From Coriobacteriaceae bacterium AF45-21 (GTDB lineage: Bacteria > Actinomycetota > Coriobacteriia > Coriobacteriales > Coriobacteriaceae), in the NCBI GenBank assembly GCA_027682925.1, contig JAQCYU010000018.1:1-49672 (forward strand): a DNA stretch of 49,672 nt. The letters run 5' to 3'. Under the pieces are notes generated by a model that made no database searches, had not been told where the DNA came from, and was given only the letters and a program-made list of their open reading frames with translations. The translations under genes and the position numbers were made by a program. Below are positions 17,342 to 26,255 of this stretch, piece after piece; positions within the stretch are counted from its first letter, which is position 1, and each line of letters opens with the position of its first letter.

Positions 17342-19249
17342 TTACTGTTGCTTGGGCATCAGCGGATTCTCGCGCGTGAGAAGGTTCATGAACTCCTCAC
17401 CCGTGATGGTCTCCTTCTTGTACAGATAACGAGCCAGCTCATGGAGCTTAAACTTGTTCTCCTTCAGGATCTGCAGAGCGCGGTCGTGCGCGTCCTCGAT
17501 CAGCTTGGCGACAATCGCGTCCACGCGCTCGGCCGTACCGGGGGCGCAGGTAAGCGACGTATCCTGGTTGAGGTACGCATTCTGGACGGTACCGAGTGCC
17601 ATCATGCCAAACTCTTCGGACATACCAAAGCGCGTCACCATGTTGCGGGCGAGCTTGGTGGCCTGTTCGATATCGTTGGCGGCACCGGTCGTCATCTCGC
17701 CAAAGATGAGTTCCTCGGCCGCACGGCCGCCGCAGTAAACGGCAAGCTTGTCCAAGACCTCCTGGCGCGTCGTCAAGAAGCGCTCGTCCTCCTCAACCTG
17801 CATGGTATAGCCAAGAGCACCGCTCGTGCGCGGCACGATGGTGATCTTCGTGACCGGCGCGGAACCCTTTTGGCGGGCAGCGACGATGGCATGGCCGATC
17901 TCGTGGTAGGAAACGACCTGCTTCTCATGGTCGGAAAGCACCGTGGACTTACGCTGTTGGCCGGCAATGACGACCTCCACCGACTCCTCGAAGTCGTCCT
18001 GGGTTGCACGCTTGCGACCCTCGCGAACGGCGCGCAGGGCGCCCTCGTTGATGATATTGGCCAGGTCGGCGCCCGAGGCTCCGGGCGTGGCGCGGGCAAT
18101 CGCGGTCAGATCGATCGGCGGCTCGGTCTTCACACTCTTGGCGTGAAGCTCGAGGATGTTCTTACGGCCGGTCAGATCGGGCAACTCGACGGGGATGCGG
18201 CGGTCAAAACGACCGGGGCGCAGTAGAGCGGGATCGAGACTGTCGGGGCGGTTGGTTGCGGCAAGGACAACGATACCCTTGTGGTTATCGAAGCCATCCA
18301 TCTCGGTCAGCAACTGATTGAGCGTCTGCTCGCGCTCGTCGTTGCCGCTAAAGCCGCCGCCATCGCGCTTCTTACCGATGGTATCGATCTCATCGATAAA
18401 GACGATACAAGGGGCCTTTTCCTTGGCCTGCTTAAACAGGTCACGCACCTTAGCAGCGCCGCGACCAACAAACATCTCAACGAACTCAGAGCCCGAAATG
18501 CTAAAGAACGGCACGCCCGCCTCGCCGGCAACAGCCTTAGCAAGCAGGGTCTTACCGGTACCCGGAGGGCCAACAAGGAGAGCACCGCGCGGCAGCTTGG
18601 CGCCGATCTCCTCGTAGCGCTGCGGCTTCTCCAGAAAGTCGACGACCTCCTTGAGAGACTCCTTGGCCTCTTCCTGGCCGGCGACGTCCTTAAAGGTCAC
18701 GCCCACGTCCTTGGAGGCGATCACGCGCGCGCCGGACTTACCCAGTCCGCCGCCGCCAAAACCGCCGCCGCCAAAGTTCATCGACGGGCCGTCATCGCCC
18801 ATAGCCTTCTTCATGCGGCGGTTGAGCCACCAACCGATGAGGAAGAAAATCGCCATGGGAAGAATGAGTGTGAGCAGGTAGTAGGTCATCAAACCCGAGT
18901 TTTTATCGGGAACGACCGACTCCAGCGAAGCGCCAGACTCAAGCACGCGATCGGTGAAGCCCGCATCGTTCGGCACACCGGTCGTCTTATAGGCGATGTT
19001 CTCGTCCTCGCCCTTCTTGGTGTAATAAATCGTGTAATCGTCCGTGTTGTACTCGACCTTGTCGACACTCTTCTTATCGAGCGCTTTGACAAACGTCGAG
19101 AAATCGGTCTTCGTAATCTGCTGCGTGTGACCGATGTTAGGGAACAGAACGGTCGAGAGCACGAGGTAGACGACGAAGGCGATGAGCACGTAGAGGATCA
19201 TATTCCGTCTACGTTTGTTGTCATCCATCTCCATCTGCTTGAACTCCAT
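17342..19249 (-). CDS. ftsH: ATP-dependent zinc metalloprotease FtsH
   Basis: FtsH is a membrane-anchored AAA+ protease that degrades membrane and regulatory proteins. The 635-residue protein has two membrane helices (about 18-37 and 120-142) around an extracytoplasmic domain. A Gly-rich linker, Walker A GPPGTGKT, Walker B IVFIDEID, the second region of homology and the zinc site HEIGH follow. HEIGH replaces the usual HEAGH but keeps all ligands. The pore-loop region reads FVGRGAAKV, with Arg where Val is usual. The start is uncertain among ATGs at 19249, 19234 and 19228. It diverges from cobO. Confidence 0.96.
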   Translation of the reverse strand: MEFKQMEMDDNKRRRNMILYVLIAFVVYLVLSTVLFPNIGHTQQITKTDFSTFVKALDKKSVDKVEYNTDDYTIYYTKKGEDENIAYKTTGVPNDAGFTDRVLESGASLESVVPDKNSGLMTYYLLTLILPMAIFFLIGWWLNRRMKKAMGDDGPSMNFGGGGFGGGGLGKSGARVIASKDVGVTFKDVAGQEEAKESLKEVVDFLEKPQRYEEIGAKLPRGALLVGPPGTGKTLLAKAVAGEAGVPFFSISGSEFVEMFVGRGAAKVRDLFKQAKEKAPCIVFIDEIDTIGKKRDGGGFSGNDEREQTLNQLLTEMDGFDNHKGIVVLAATNRPDSLDPALLRPGRFDRRIPVELPDLTGRKNILELHAKSVKTEPPIDLTAIARATPGASGADLANIINEGALRAVREGRKRATQDDFEESVEVVIAGQQRKSTVLSDHEKQVVSYHEIGHAIVAARQKGSAPVTKITIVPRTSGALGYTMQVEEDERFLTTRQEVLDKLAVYCGGRAAEELIFGEMTTGAANDIEQATKLARNMVTRFGMSEEFGMMALGTVQNAYLNQDTSLTCAPGTAERVDAIVAKLIEDAHDRALQILKENKFKLHELARYLYKKETITGEEFMNLLTRENPLMPKQQ

Positions 19250-19326
19250 CTACTGGGGTTGATAATGCTAACTAGAATACCCAACCCGGCCGGCGATAAA
19301 CCGACGCCGGGCACGAAAGGATAGAG

Positions 19327-19812
19327 ATGGCATCACTCGAAGTCGGCAAGGTTCAGATCTATACGGGCGACGGCAAGGGCAAGACGACGGCTGCGCTGGG
19401 GCTCGCGCTGCGCGCCACGGGCTATGGACTTAACGTGCTCATGCTTCAGTTTGCCAAGAAGCTGCACTGCGCCGAACACGATGCCGCACCACGCCTAGGG
19501 CTACGAATTGTACAGGCCGACCGCGACACGCCCGAGGCTTGCGCCGCACAGATCATGGAGCTCGCACGCGAGCAGATCTCACAGGTCGACGTTCTGATTT
19601 TGGACGAACTCGGCAAGGCCATGCGCCGCGGCTTCGTGACGCGCGAGGATGTCGAGGAACTGATCGCGATGAAACCCGACACCACAGAGCTCATACTGAC
19701 CGGCCGCGGCCTGCTGCCCATCGCGGACCTCGCCGACCTGGTCACCGAAATGCGCCTCGTCAAACACTACTTCGACGAAGGCCTCCTAGCCCGCCAAGGC
19801 ATCGAATACTAA
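19327..19812 (+). CDS. cobO: Cob(I)yrinic acid a,c-diamide adenosyltransferase
   Basis: This 161-residue CobA/CobO/BtuR-type enzyme transfers the adenosyl group of ATP to Co(I) corrinoids, giving adenosylcobalamin. It has the P-loop YTGDGKGKTTAALG, the Walker-B-like VLILDELGKAMRRG and LTGRG near the C-terminus, all typical of the family. ATG at 19327 follows AAAGGA. It stands alone, divergent from ftsH and convergent with the MATE gene. No other cobalamin gene is in the window, so de novo synthesis and salvage cannot be distinguished. Confidence 0.92.
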   Translation: MASLEVGKVQIYTGDGKGKTTAALGLALRATGYGLNVLMLQFAKKLHCAEHDAAPRLGLRIVQADRDTPEACAAQIMELAREQISQVDVLILDELGKAMRRGFVTREDVEELIAMKPDTTELILTGRGLLPIADLADLVTEMRLVKHYFDEGLLARQGIEY

Positions 19813-19844
19813 TTGATCCGAAAGGGACGGAGGAAAACGGATCA

Positions 19845-21194
19845 TTAGGCGGTGGCGCGGCCGAGCCAGTTGCCGCTGTGGTGGTAGATGGTAAATATCG
19901 TGGCCGTGATGAGCCAGGTTACGGGGTAAACCAGCAGCAGGTGCTCAAGCGACGGATCGAACGGCATAATCGCAAACACCCAGATCACCCTGAGCACGAC
20001 GGTGCCAAAAATCGTGAGCAGCATGGGCTGCAAGCTCACGCCGGCGCCGCGAATGGAGCCAGACGCGTTTTCGATAATCGAGAAGATCGCGTAGAACGGC
20101 GCGATGAAATGAAGAATCGTCGTGGTGTAGGCCGAAATCGCGGCATCGTCGATGAACAAACGCGACAACGGACCCGAGAACACAAGCAGCACGGCAGACA
20201 GGCCACCAATGAGCATAAACGACAGCACGAGCGACGTATGGTATCCCTTTCGCATGCGATCGTAATTGCGCGCACCAAAGTTCTGCGCCGAGAACGTGGT
20301 GATCGACACGCCGAGCGCCTCGGTCACCATCCAGATAATGCCATCCAGGCGCCCAGATAGACCCCATGCCGTGGTGACATCGGCACCAAACGAGTTGACC
20401 GACATCTGGATCAGCACGTTCGAGATCGAATAGGCAGCCGATTGAAAACCGAGTGGCAGACCGCACGAGATCATACTCTTACAAATACCGCGATCGATGC
20501 CGAGCTTAGACAGCGAAAGACGCCATGCACCCGGAGCACGCATCATGCGCAACACGATCATCGTTGCATTGGAGCAAATGGTCAGCGCTACCGCGATGCC
20601 GCAGCCCAGCGCCTCCATATGCAACACAGCAACAAAGATGATATCCAGCACCACGTTAACAAGGCAGCCAGAGGCAATGATCACAGCGGGACCGCGCGTA
20701 TCCCCCACGGCACGCAGCAGTGCGGTTCCCATATTAAGCAGCAGTGCCGCAACCATCGCGGCAAAATAACAGCGAGCATAGGCAACGCCCTCGGCAAGTA
20801 GCTCGTGCGGCGTATTCATCAACACCAGCATGGGCTCGACAAAAACCATGCCAAGAATGGAAACGACGATGCCGCCCACCAAAGCAAGCGTCATGGCTGT
20901 ATGGACCGAACGGCTCAGACGCTCGCTATCGTGCTGGCCAAAAAACTGACCCGTGATAACGGCACAACCGGCGCCAACGCCAACGCAAAAACCAATGCAG
21001 AGCTCGGTGAGCACCATCGTGGCTTGAATGCCGCCAAGCGCAAGCTTGCCGCCAAACTGACCGACGATATAGGTGCCGATAAGCGTGTAAGCCTGCTGAA
21101 AAAACGAACTAAAAAAGATGGGAACGCACAGCGACAGCAATTGCTGCCAAATGACACCTTGCGTTACATCGATAGACGTAGATTTCTTAGCCAC
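19845..21194 (-). CDS. MATE family efflux transporter
   Basis: This 449-residue protein has about twelve membrane helices in two similar halves. The MatE signature positions are visible (LCVPIFFSSFFQQAYTLIGT near the N-terminus and CGLPLGFQSAAYSISNVLIQ at the middle). It is a Na+- or H+-coupled multidrug or metabolite exporter. GTG at 21194 has GGGGAGG just upstream. An earlier TTG (21227) has no ribosome site. It converges on cobO with 32 bp between them. A weak inverted repeat there lacks a T run. Confidence 0.9.
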   Translation of the reverse strand: MAKKSTSIDVTQGVIWQQLLSLCVPIFFSSFFQQAYTLIGTYIVGQFGGKLALGGIQATMVLTELCIGFCVGVGAGCAVITGQFFGQHDSERLSRSVHTAMTLALVGGIVVSILGMVFVEPMLVLMNTPHELLAEGVAYARCYFAAMVAALLLNMGTALLRAVGDTRGPAVIIASGCLVNVVLDIIFVAVLHMEALGCGIAVALTICSNATMIVLRMMRAPGAWRLSLSKLGIDRGICKSMISCGLPLGFQSAAYSISNVLIQMSVNSFGADVTTAWGLSGRLDGIIWMVTEALGVSITTFSAQNFGARNYDRMRKGYHTSLVLSFMLIGGLSAVLLVFSGPLSRLFIDDAAISAYTTTILHFIAPFYAIFSIIENASGSIRGAGVSLQPMLLTIFGTVVLRVIWVFAIMPFDPSLEHLLLVYPVTWLITATIFTIYHHSGNWLGRATA

Positions 21195-21319
21195 ACGCCC
21201 TCCCCAAAAGCGCACGTCAACCGACAAAACAGCAATTTAAAACCAAAGCCAAAACCAGCTTAGCACCGACTGGCGGCGACCGAAACACCCCGAATCAGAG
21301 CGCGGTGCGGAATATCTGC

Positions 21320-22234
21320 CTAGTGATACAAACCCGGCTGGTAGTGGTACTCGTTGCTCACGTGCGGGCACAGCTGCCAAAAGGCGACGGCGCTCGCCGC
21401 GGCCACGTTGAGCGAATCGACCCCGTGCGCCATCGGAATGCGCACGGCTCGGTCGCAGCCGGCAATGGTCTTGGCGCCCAAGCCGGCACCCTCGGTACCC
21501 ATAAAAATCGCCAAGCGATCAATCTTCTGCAGCACAGGATCGCCCAGCGAAACGGAATCATCCGTCAACGCCATAGCGGCACACGAAAAACCGGCATCAT
21601 GAAGCGCGGCCAGGCCATCATGTGGCCACACGCGAGCCTCACTGCCAATACGCGTCCACGGCACTTGAAACACGGTGCCCATGCTCACGCGGGCCGAACG
21701 ACGATACAGCGGATCACAACACGTAGGACTGACCAAAATGCCGTCGACGTTGAGCGCGGCCGCCGAGCGGAATATTGCGCCCACATTGGTATGGTCGACA
21801 ATGCCCTCGAGCACGCACACGCGCACCGGGCGCTCCCCCGCCGCCTCGACGACGCCGCCCAAGAACTCATCAACCGGAATCTGTCGCGGGCGACGAAATG
21901 CCGCGAGCGCACCGCGCGTCACGTTAAAACCCGTCAGACGCTCCATAAGCTCCATCGAGGCAACGAACACGGGAACCGGACCCGCGCCCTCGCGTACCGC
22001 CAGGCGCTCAAACAGCGGCATCATCTGGTCGAGCCAGCGCTCGCCCAAAAGAAAGCTCACCGGCTCGTATCCGGCGCGAACCGCACGCTCGATGACCTTG
22101 GCACTCTCGGCGATAAAAATGCCCTTCTGCGGCTCCAGCACGCAGCGAAGCTCACGCTCGGTCAGTCGCACGTAGGCATCGAGCCGCTCGTCCTCGAGCG
22201 AATCAATTCGCAGCACCTCAACGGCATCAGTCAT
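21320..22234 (-). CDS. SPOUT (TrmH/SpoU) family RNA 2'-O-methyltransferase
   Basis: This 304-residue enzyme has an N-terminal substrate-binding domain and a C-terminal knotted SPOUT domain. It carries the three family motifs: HTNVGAIFRSAAAL (motif 1), FMGTEGAGL (motif 2) and IPMAHGVDSLNVAAASAV (motif 3). It methylates tRNA or rRNA ribose. The particular target is not predictable. ATG at 22234 is chosen because upstream codons lack family similarity. An AAGAAGGG lies somewhat distant. It follows folA by about 110 bp. Confidence 0.88.
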   Translation of the reverse strand: MTDAVEVLRIDSLEDERLDAYVRLTERELRCVLEPQKGIFIAESAKVIERAVRAGYEPVSFLLGERWLDQMMPLFERLAVREGAGPVPVFVASMELMERLTGFNVTRGALAAFRRPRQIPVDEFLGGVVEAAGERPVRVCVLEGIVDHTNVGAIFRSAAALNVDGILVSPTCCDPLYRRSARVSMGTVFQVPWTRIGSEARVWPHDGLAALHDAGFSCAAMALTDDSVSLGDPVLQKIDRLAIFMGTEGAGLGAKTIAGCDRAVRIPMAHGVDSLNVAAASAVAFWQLCPHVSNEYHYQPGLYH

Positions 22235-22343
22235 AGCAGCCAGCCCGCACCCTTCTTTACAGCACATCAATACCAAACGAGGCGACGCTAAGCGCCGCCC
22301 CTCAATCATTCCAACCCGATAATACCGTGGGCAACTAGGAGAT

Positions 22344-22862
22344 TTACGCCTCAATGCGACGATACGTCACGAACTCATAATCGAGGCCTTCGTCACCCTC
22401 GCCCGCGGCAATCGTGGCAACCCCTTCGCGCCGCGCAACTTCCCACGCGGGATCGGCGTCCAAGTCGGGAAAGTACGTGTCCACGGGATGGACGCAGTGG
22501 TTATGCGTGACCTCGGCCTCCACGCAGTACGGCAAAAACTGCCGATAGACATCGCCGCCGCCGATCACCCAGGCAACGGGCTCATCGGCAACCGCGGCGA
22601 GCGCCTCGCCGATACTATGCACCACGTCGACACCTTCGGTCGAAAAATCCTCGTCGCGCGTGAGCACGATATTGCGACGATTCTTGAGCGGACGCCCGCC
22701 GGGAAAACTCAGCAGGGTCTTGCGCCCCATAATAACCGGGCAACCTTTGGTGCACGCCACAAAATGACGCATGTCGGCACGGTTGGACACCACCATGTCG
22801 CCCTCGCACCCAATACCCCAGTCATCGCACACGGCGACAATGGCAGAAAGCTTACACGTCAT
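22344..22862 (-). CDS. folA: Dihydrofolate reductase
   Basis: This 172-residue enzyme regenerates tetrahydrofolate with NADPH after the thymidylate synthase reaction. It has the family's SAIVAVCDDWGIGCEGDMVV N-terminus, VIMGRKTLLSFPGGRPL and VIGGGDVYRQFLP. ATG at 22862 has AGGTG at suitable spacing. It lies 9 bp after thyA, so the two form a functional operon for dTMP synthesis. Confidence 0.95.
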   Translation of the reverse strand: MTCKLSAIVAVCDDWGIGCEGDMVVSNRADMRHFVACTKGCPVIMGRKTLLSFPGGRPLKNRRNIVLTRDEDFSTEGVDVVHSIGEALAAVADEPVAWVIGGGDVYRQFLPYCVEAEVTHNHCVHPVDTYFPDLDADPAWEVARREGVATIAAGEGDEGLDYEFVTYRRIEA

Positions 22863-22871
22863 GCGCGTCAC

Positions 22872-23720
22872 CTACACCGCAATGGGGATGTTCTTGACCT
22901 GCGGGCCGTGCTCATAGCCCTCGACAATCAGGTCGTCGGTCGTAAACGCATAGAAGTCATGCACATCGGGGTTAAACGTTACCTTAGGCGCGGCAAACTG
23001 CGGACGCTCGATAAGCTCGCGGACGATATCGACATGACGGTCGTAAATGTGGGCATCGGCAATCACATGCAGCAACTCGCCGGGAATCATATCGACCGAC
23101 TGCGCGACCATCATCAGCAAAATGGCGTACTGGCACACATTCCAGTTGTTCGCAGCCAAAATGTCCTGGCTGCGCTGGTTGAGAATCATGTTGAGCGTCG
23201 GTTTATCATCCTGCGGGCGCTGCGTCACGTTATACGTCACGCTGTAGGCGCACGGATACAGGTGCATCTCGGACAGGTCGCTAAACACGTAGGTATTCGT
23301 CATAATGCGGCGGCTGTACGGCGTATTCTTGAGGTCGTACAGCACACGGTCCATCTGATCGAAGTCACCCTCGGCATAATGGCTCTTCTGCCCAATCTGA
23401 TACCCGTAGGCCTTGCCGATGGAGCCGGTCTCGTCGGCCCACTCATCCCAAATATGACTGTTGAGGTCATGCACGTTATTGGACTTCTTTTGATAGATCC
23501 ATAGGATCTCATCCATGGCAGATTTGAGGGCCGTGCGACGCAGGGTAAGCGCCGGAAACTCCTCACGCAGGTCGTAGCGGGCCGTGACGCCAAAGTTTTT
23601 AATGGTATAGGCAGGGGTGCCGTCCTCCCACACCGGGCGGACCTTTTGGCCCTCGGTGGTGGTGCCATGGTCCAGAATATCGCGGCACATGGTTACAAAC
23701 TGTTGATCAGCCTTGCTCAT
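22872..23720 (-). CDS. thyA: Thymidylate synthase
   Basis: This 282-residue enzyme methylates dUMP using methylene-tetrahydrofolate. It has the N-terminal TARYDLREEFPALTLR, the catalytic-Cys region MHLYPCAYSVTYNV, LNQRSQDILAANNWNVCQY and the C-terminal HIYDRH. The catalytic loop departs from the common PPCH-type loop, which is the pattern of a divergent ThyA branch. ATG at 23720 follows AGGAGG. The open frame continues upstream by 190 codons without similarity and overlaps the divergent DUF134 gene. That extension is rejected. Confidence 0.96.
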   Translation of the reverse strand: MSKADQQFVTMCRDILDHGTTTEGQKVRPVWEDGTPAYTIKNFGVTARYDLREEFPALTLRRTALKSAMDEILWIYQKKSNNVHDLNSHIWDEWADETGSIGKAYGYQIGQKSHYAEGDFDQMDRVLYDLKNTPYSRRIMTNTYVFSDLSEMHLYPCAYSVTYNVTQRPQDDKPTLNMILNQRSQDILAANNWNVCQYAILLMMVAQSVDMIPGELLHVIADAHIYDRHVDIVRELIERPQFAAPKVTFNPDVHDFYAFTTDDLIVEGYEHGPQVKNIPIAV

Positions 23721-23801
23721 TGACCCTCCTGTCAGTTGCCTATAAGCGAGATTCATTGTAGCCCAGGCACATGCGGCCCCACAGCCCAAACATAAGACCA
23801 C

Positions 23802-23825
23802 AATTTCTGGCATATGCCAGAAATT
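23802..23825. promoter_or_regulatory. Perfect 24-bp palindrome, candidate operator O1
   Basis: The half-site AATTTCTGGCAT is followed by its exact complement. The core TGGCATATGCCA resembles the second palindrome at 23861-23872. It lies between divergent thyA and the DUF134-NifX gene, immediately upstream of a candidate -35 (23828-23833), where it could act as an operator. Confidence 0.6.
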
Positions 23826-23827
23826 CA

Positions 23828-23855
23828 TTGCATAAATCTGCGCGTTCGCTATTCT
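23828..23855 (+). promoter_or_regulatory. Candidate promoter of the DUF134-NifX gene
   Basis: TTGCAT (23828-23833) and TATTCT (23850-23855) are 16 bases apart. Transcription would start near 23862, placing palindrome O1 just upstream of the -35 and O2 on the start site. The match to consensus is moderate. Confidence 0.4.
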
Positions 23856-23860
23856 ATTGT

Positions 23861-23872
23861 TGACATATGTCA
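23861..23872. promoter_or_regulatory. 12-bp palindrome, candidate operator O2
   Basis: The perfect palindrome TGACATATGTCA shares the form TGRCATATGYCA with O1. The centres are 53 bp apart, close to five helical turns, so both would lie on the same DNA face. It overlaps the predicted transcription start and ends 14 bp before the start codon. Confidence 0.6.
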
Positions 23873-23886
23873 GATAAGGAGAGCAC

Positions 23887-24650
23887 ATGGCAGGAAGACG
23901 CGAAAAACTGCGCCGCGTCGGGATCATCCCCGAATACCGCGGCTTTACCCCTGACGGCCTAGCCAGCGGAGACGCCATCGACATGACGGTCGACGAACTC
24001 GAGGCGCTGCGCCTGTGCGACCTGGAAGGCCTTAACCAAGAGGCAGTCGCACAGCAGATGGGTATCGCGCGCGCCACGGTGGCGGCTATTTGCAGCCGCG
24101 CGCATCGCAAGGTGGCAAACGCGTTGGTCAATGGTCGGGCGCTCATCATCGAAGGCGGCAATATTGCGTACTCCCCCATTACCACGGCAACGGCCGTATG
24201 GCCAGCAAAGGAGGTCGACACCATGAGGGTGGCAACCACGTACGACAACGGCAACATCTTTATGCACTTTGGCCGCAGCGTGCAGTTCAAGATCTACGAC
24301 ATTCAGGATGGCAAGGTACTCAACGAGCAGGTCGTGGGCACCGACGGCACCGGCACGGTGCCCTTGCGGGCCTGCTCGCCAACGGTGGCGTGGACACGCT
24401 CATCTGCGGCGGCATCGGCGGTGGCGCCATCAACGCGCTTGCCCAAGCCGGCATCACGGTGTACGCAGGAGCTCAGGGCAGCTGCGACGCTTGTGTCGAG
24501 GCCCTTATCGCCGGAACGCTCGCACAGAACGGCGAGGCCACGTGCGGCTGCCACGGCCATGACCACGACCACGCCCACGAACATGGCGAGTCCTGCGGCT
24601 GCCACGGCCATCACGAGCACAAGGGCCACGAGGGTTGCGGATGCCACTAA
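23887..24650 (+). CDS. DUF134 - NifX/dinitrogenase-cofactor domain fusion with His/Cys-rich tail (frameshifted)
   Basis: Residues 1-~95 form a DUF134 (UPF0251) domain, an HTH-like putative DNA-binding module with DELEALRLCDLEGLNQEAVA and MGIARATVAAICSRAHRKVA. Residues ~115-225 form a NifX/NafY-type domain (MRVATTYDNGNIFMHFG, then GTGHGALAGLLANGGVDTLI), which in relatives binds Fe-Mo cofactor or other metal clusters. The last ~30 residues are dominated by His, Cys and Gly, likely metal ligands. The frame breaks near 24352. One restored base (ACCGGCACGG to ACCGGGCACGG) gives 254 residues. ATG at 23887 follows AAGGAG. Two related palindromes upstream suggest autoregulation. No nitrogenase gene is nearby, so a metal- or redox-responsive regulator is an inference. 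Confidence 0.82.
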
Positions 24651-24713
24651 CGGCACGGCACCGCGAGCTCGGGGCGCGATACTGAACGCAATCCAACAAT
24701 CAAAGCCAACAAC

Positions 24714-24745
24714 AAAGGCCACCCGGTAGCTTCCGAGTGGCCTTT
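24714..24745. terminator. Bidirectional terminator between DUF134-NifX gene and ffh
   Basis: A 9-bp perfect stem (AAAGGCCAC, 24714-24722, with 24737-24745) with a GC-rich loop sits between the two convergent genes. On the plus strand only TTT and on the minus strand TTT plus a mixed tail follow, so efficiency may be modest. Confidence 0.6.
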
Positions 24746-24770
24746 GCCATATCAAGCTGGAATTACAGCT

Positions 24771-26245
24771 CTATTTCTTATTACGCATCTGCGCTTCCAT
24801 CTGGCGCAGCAGCTCCATATCGGACTTGGGACCGCCCGTACCCAGGCCGCCCATGCTGCCCAGACCCATAGCGTCCAGGCCAGGGATATTGGGCATGCGC
24901 ATCTTCTTGCCCTTCTTGCCCTTCTTGCCCTTCTTGCCGCCGGCCTGCGCCTGATTGGCCATCGTGCGCATGCGTCCCATCATCTTGTTCATCTCGCCCC
25001 ACTGCTTCATAAGGCTGTTGACCTCGGTGGGGGTCACGCCGGCGCCCTTGGCAATGCGAGCGCGACGCTGGCCGTTGATGATGGAGGGGCGCAGACGTTC
25101 CTCCTTGGTCATCGACATAATGATGGCCTCGTTCTTGTCGAAGATGCCCTCGTCCAGGTTGCCGCCCATCTGGTTGAGCGCGCGCTGGCCACCGGGGAGC
25201 ATGCCGAGAATGCCCTTCATGCCGCCCATCTTCTTAACGGCTTTCATCTGGTCCAGCATGTCGTTCATGGTAAAGCCCTCGCGCAGCATGCGCTCGGCGG
25301 CCTCAAGCTGCTCGGCATCGGCTGCCTCCTGGGCCTTCTCGATAATACCGACGACGTCGCCCATACCCAGAATACGCTTGGCCATGCGATCGGGATAGAA
25401 CGGCTCCAGCGAATCGGGCTTCTCGCCCATGCTCACGAATTTGATGGCTTGCCGGTCACCTGGCGCACGGAAAGCGCGCCGCCGCCACGGGCATCGCCGT
25501 CGAGCTTGGAGATGATCACGCCGTCAAAGTCGGTGCGCTCGGCAAACGTCGAGACCACGTTGACGATATCCTGGCCGGTCATGGCATCGACGACCATCAG
25601 CACTTGATCGGGCTTGACGGCCTTCTTGATGTCCACGGCCTCCTGCATCATCTGCTCGTCGATCTGAAGACGTCCGGCAGTATCGACGATGACCACGTCA
25701 CGCAGGTGGTCGACGGCCTCCTGGATGGCGCCCTTGGCGATGTCGACCGGGTGCTCGCCGTCACCGCGGAAGACCGGCACGCCGATCTCGCCACCGAGCG
25801 TGGCAAGCTGGTCGGCAGCAGCGGGACGGTAGACGTCGCACGCGGCGAGCAGCGGCGAGCGGCCCTGCTTCTTGAGCAGGTAGGCAAGCTTTACGGCAGC
25901 CGTGGTCTTACCGGAGCCCTGCAGGCCCACGAGCATGATGACATTAGGAATGCGGTTACTAAAAACGAGCTTGCTCTCGGTGGAGCCGAGCATCTCGGTA
26001 AGCTCGTCGAGCACGATCTTGACGACGTTTTGCGCCGGCGACAGCGACTCCATGACCTCGGCGGTCATACAGCGCTCCTTGGTCTTGGCGACGAACTCCT
26101 TGACAACCTTAAAGTTGACGTCGGCTTCGAGCAGCGCCATGCGAATATCGCGCATGGCCGACGTGATGTCGGCCTCGGTCAGCTTACCCTTGCCACGCAG
26201 GCGGTCAAATGTGTCGTTGAGGCGATCGCTCAGGGAATCAAACAC
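24771..26245 (-). CDS. ffh: Signal recognition particle GTPase Ffh (frameshifted)
   Basis: Ffh binds signal peptides and 4.5S RNA and delivers ribosomes to FtsY at the membrane. It has the N domain (MFDSLSDRLNDTFDRLRGKG), the G domain with LVGLQGSGKTT, DTAGRLQ and TKLDG-equivalent SKLDGDARGG, and the Met-rich M domain (MGDVVGIIEKAQ and onward). A Lys-Gly linker (KKGKKGKK) and a Met/Gly-rich tail follow. The frame breaks near 25446 between GKP and IKFVSMGE. Adding one base (AAGCCATC to AAGCCCATC) gives 491 residues. The gene ends the long cluster and lies 10 bp after ftsY. Confidence 0.95.
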
Positions 26246-26255
26246 TAGTCACTCC

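Noticed and set aside
19813..19844. Inverted repeat GATCCG/CGGATC between cobO and the MATE gene as a terminator
   Set aside because: The stem is short, the loop long, and there is no T run.
23860..23865. TTGACA as -35 of the DUF134-NifX gene
   Set aside because: Only 21 bp remain to the start codon, with no room for a -10. It is part of palindrome O2.
23721..24290. 190-codon N-terminal extension of ThyA
   Set aside because: It has no similarity to thymidylate synthases and overlaps a divergent gene. AGGAGG precedes ATG 23720.
24891..24940. Short CTTGCCCTT-type tandem repeat in ffh as a regulatory repeat
   Set aside because: It encodes the Lys-Gly linker (KKGKKGKK) common near the C-terminus of Ffh.
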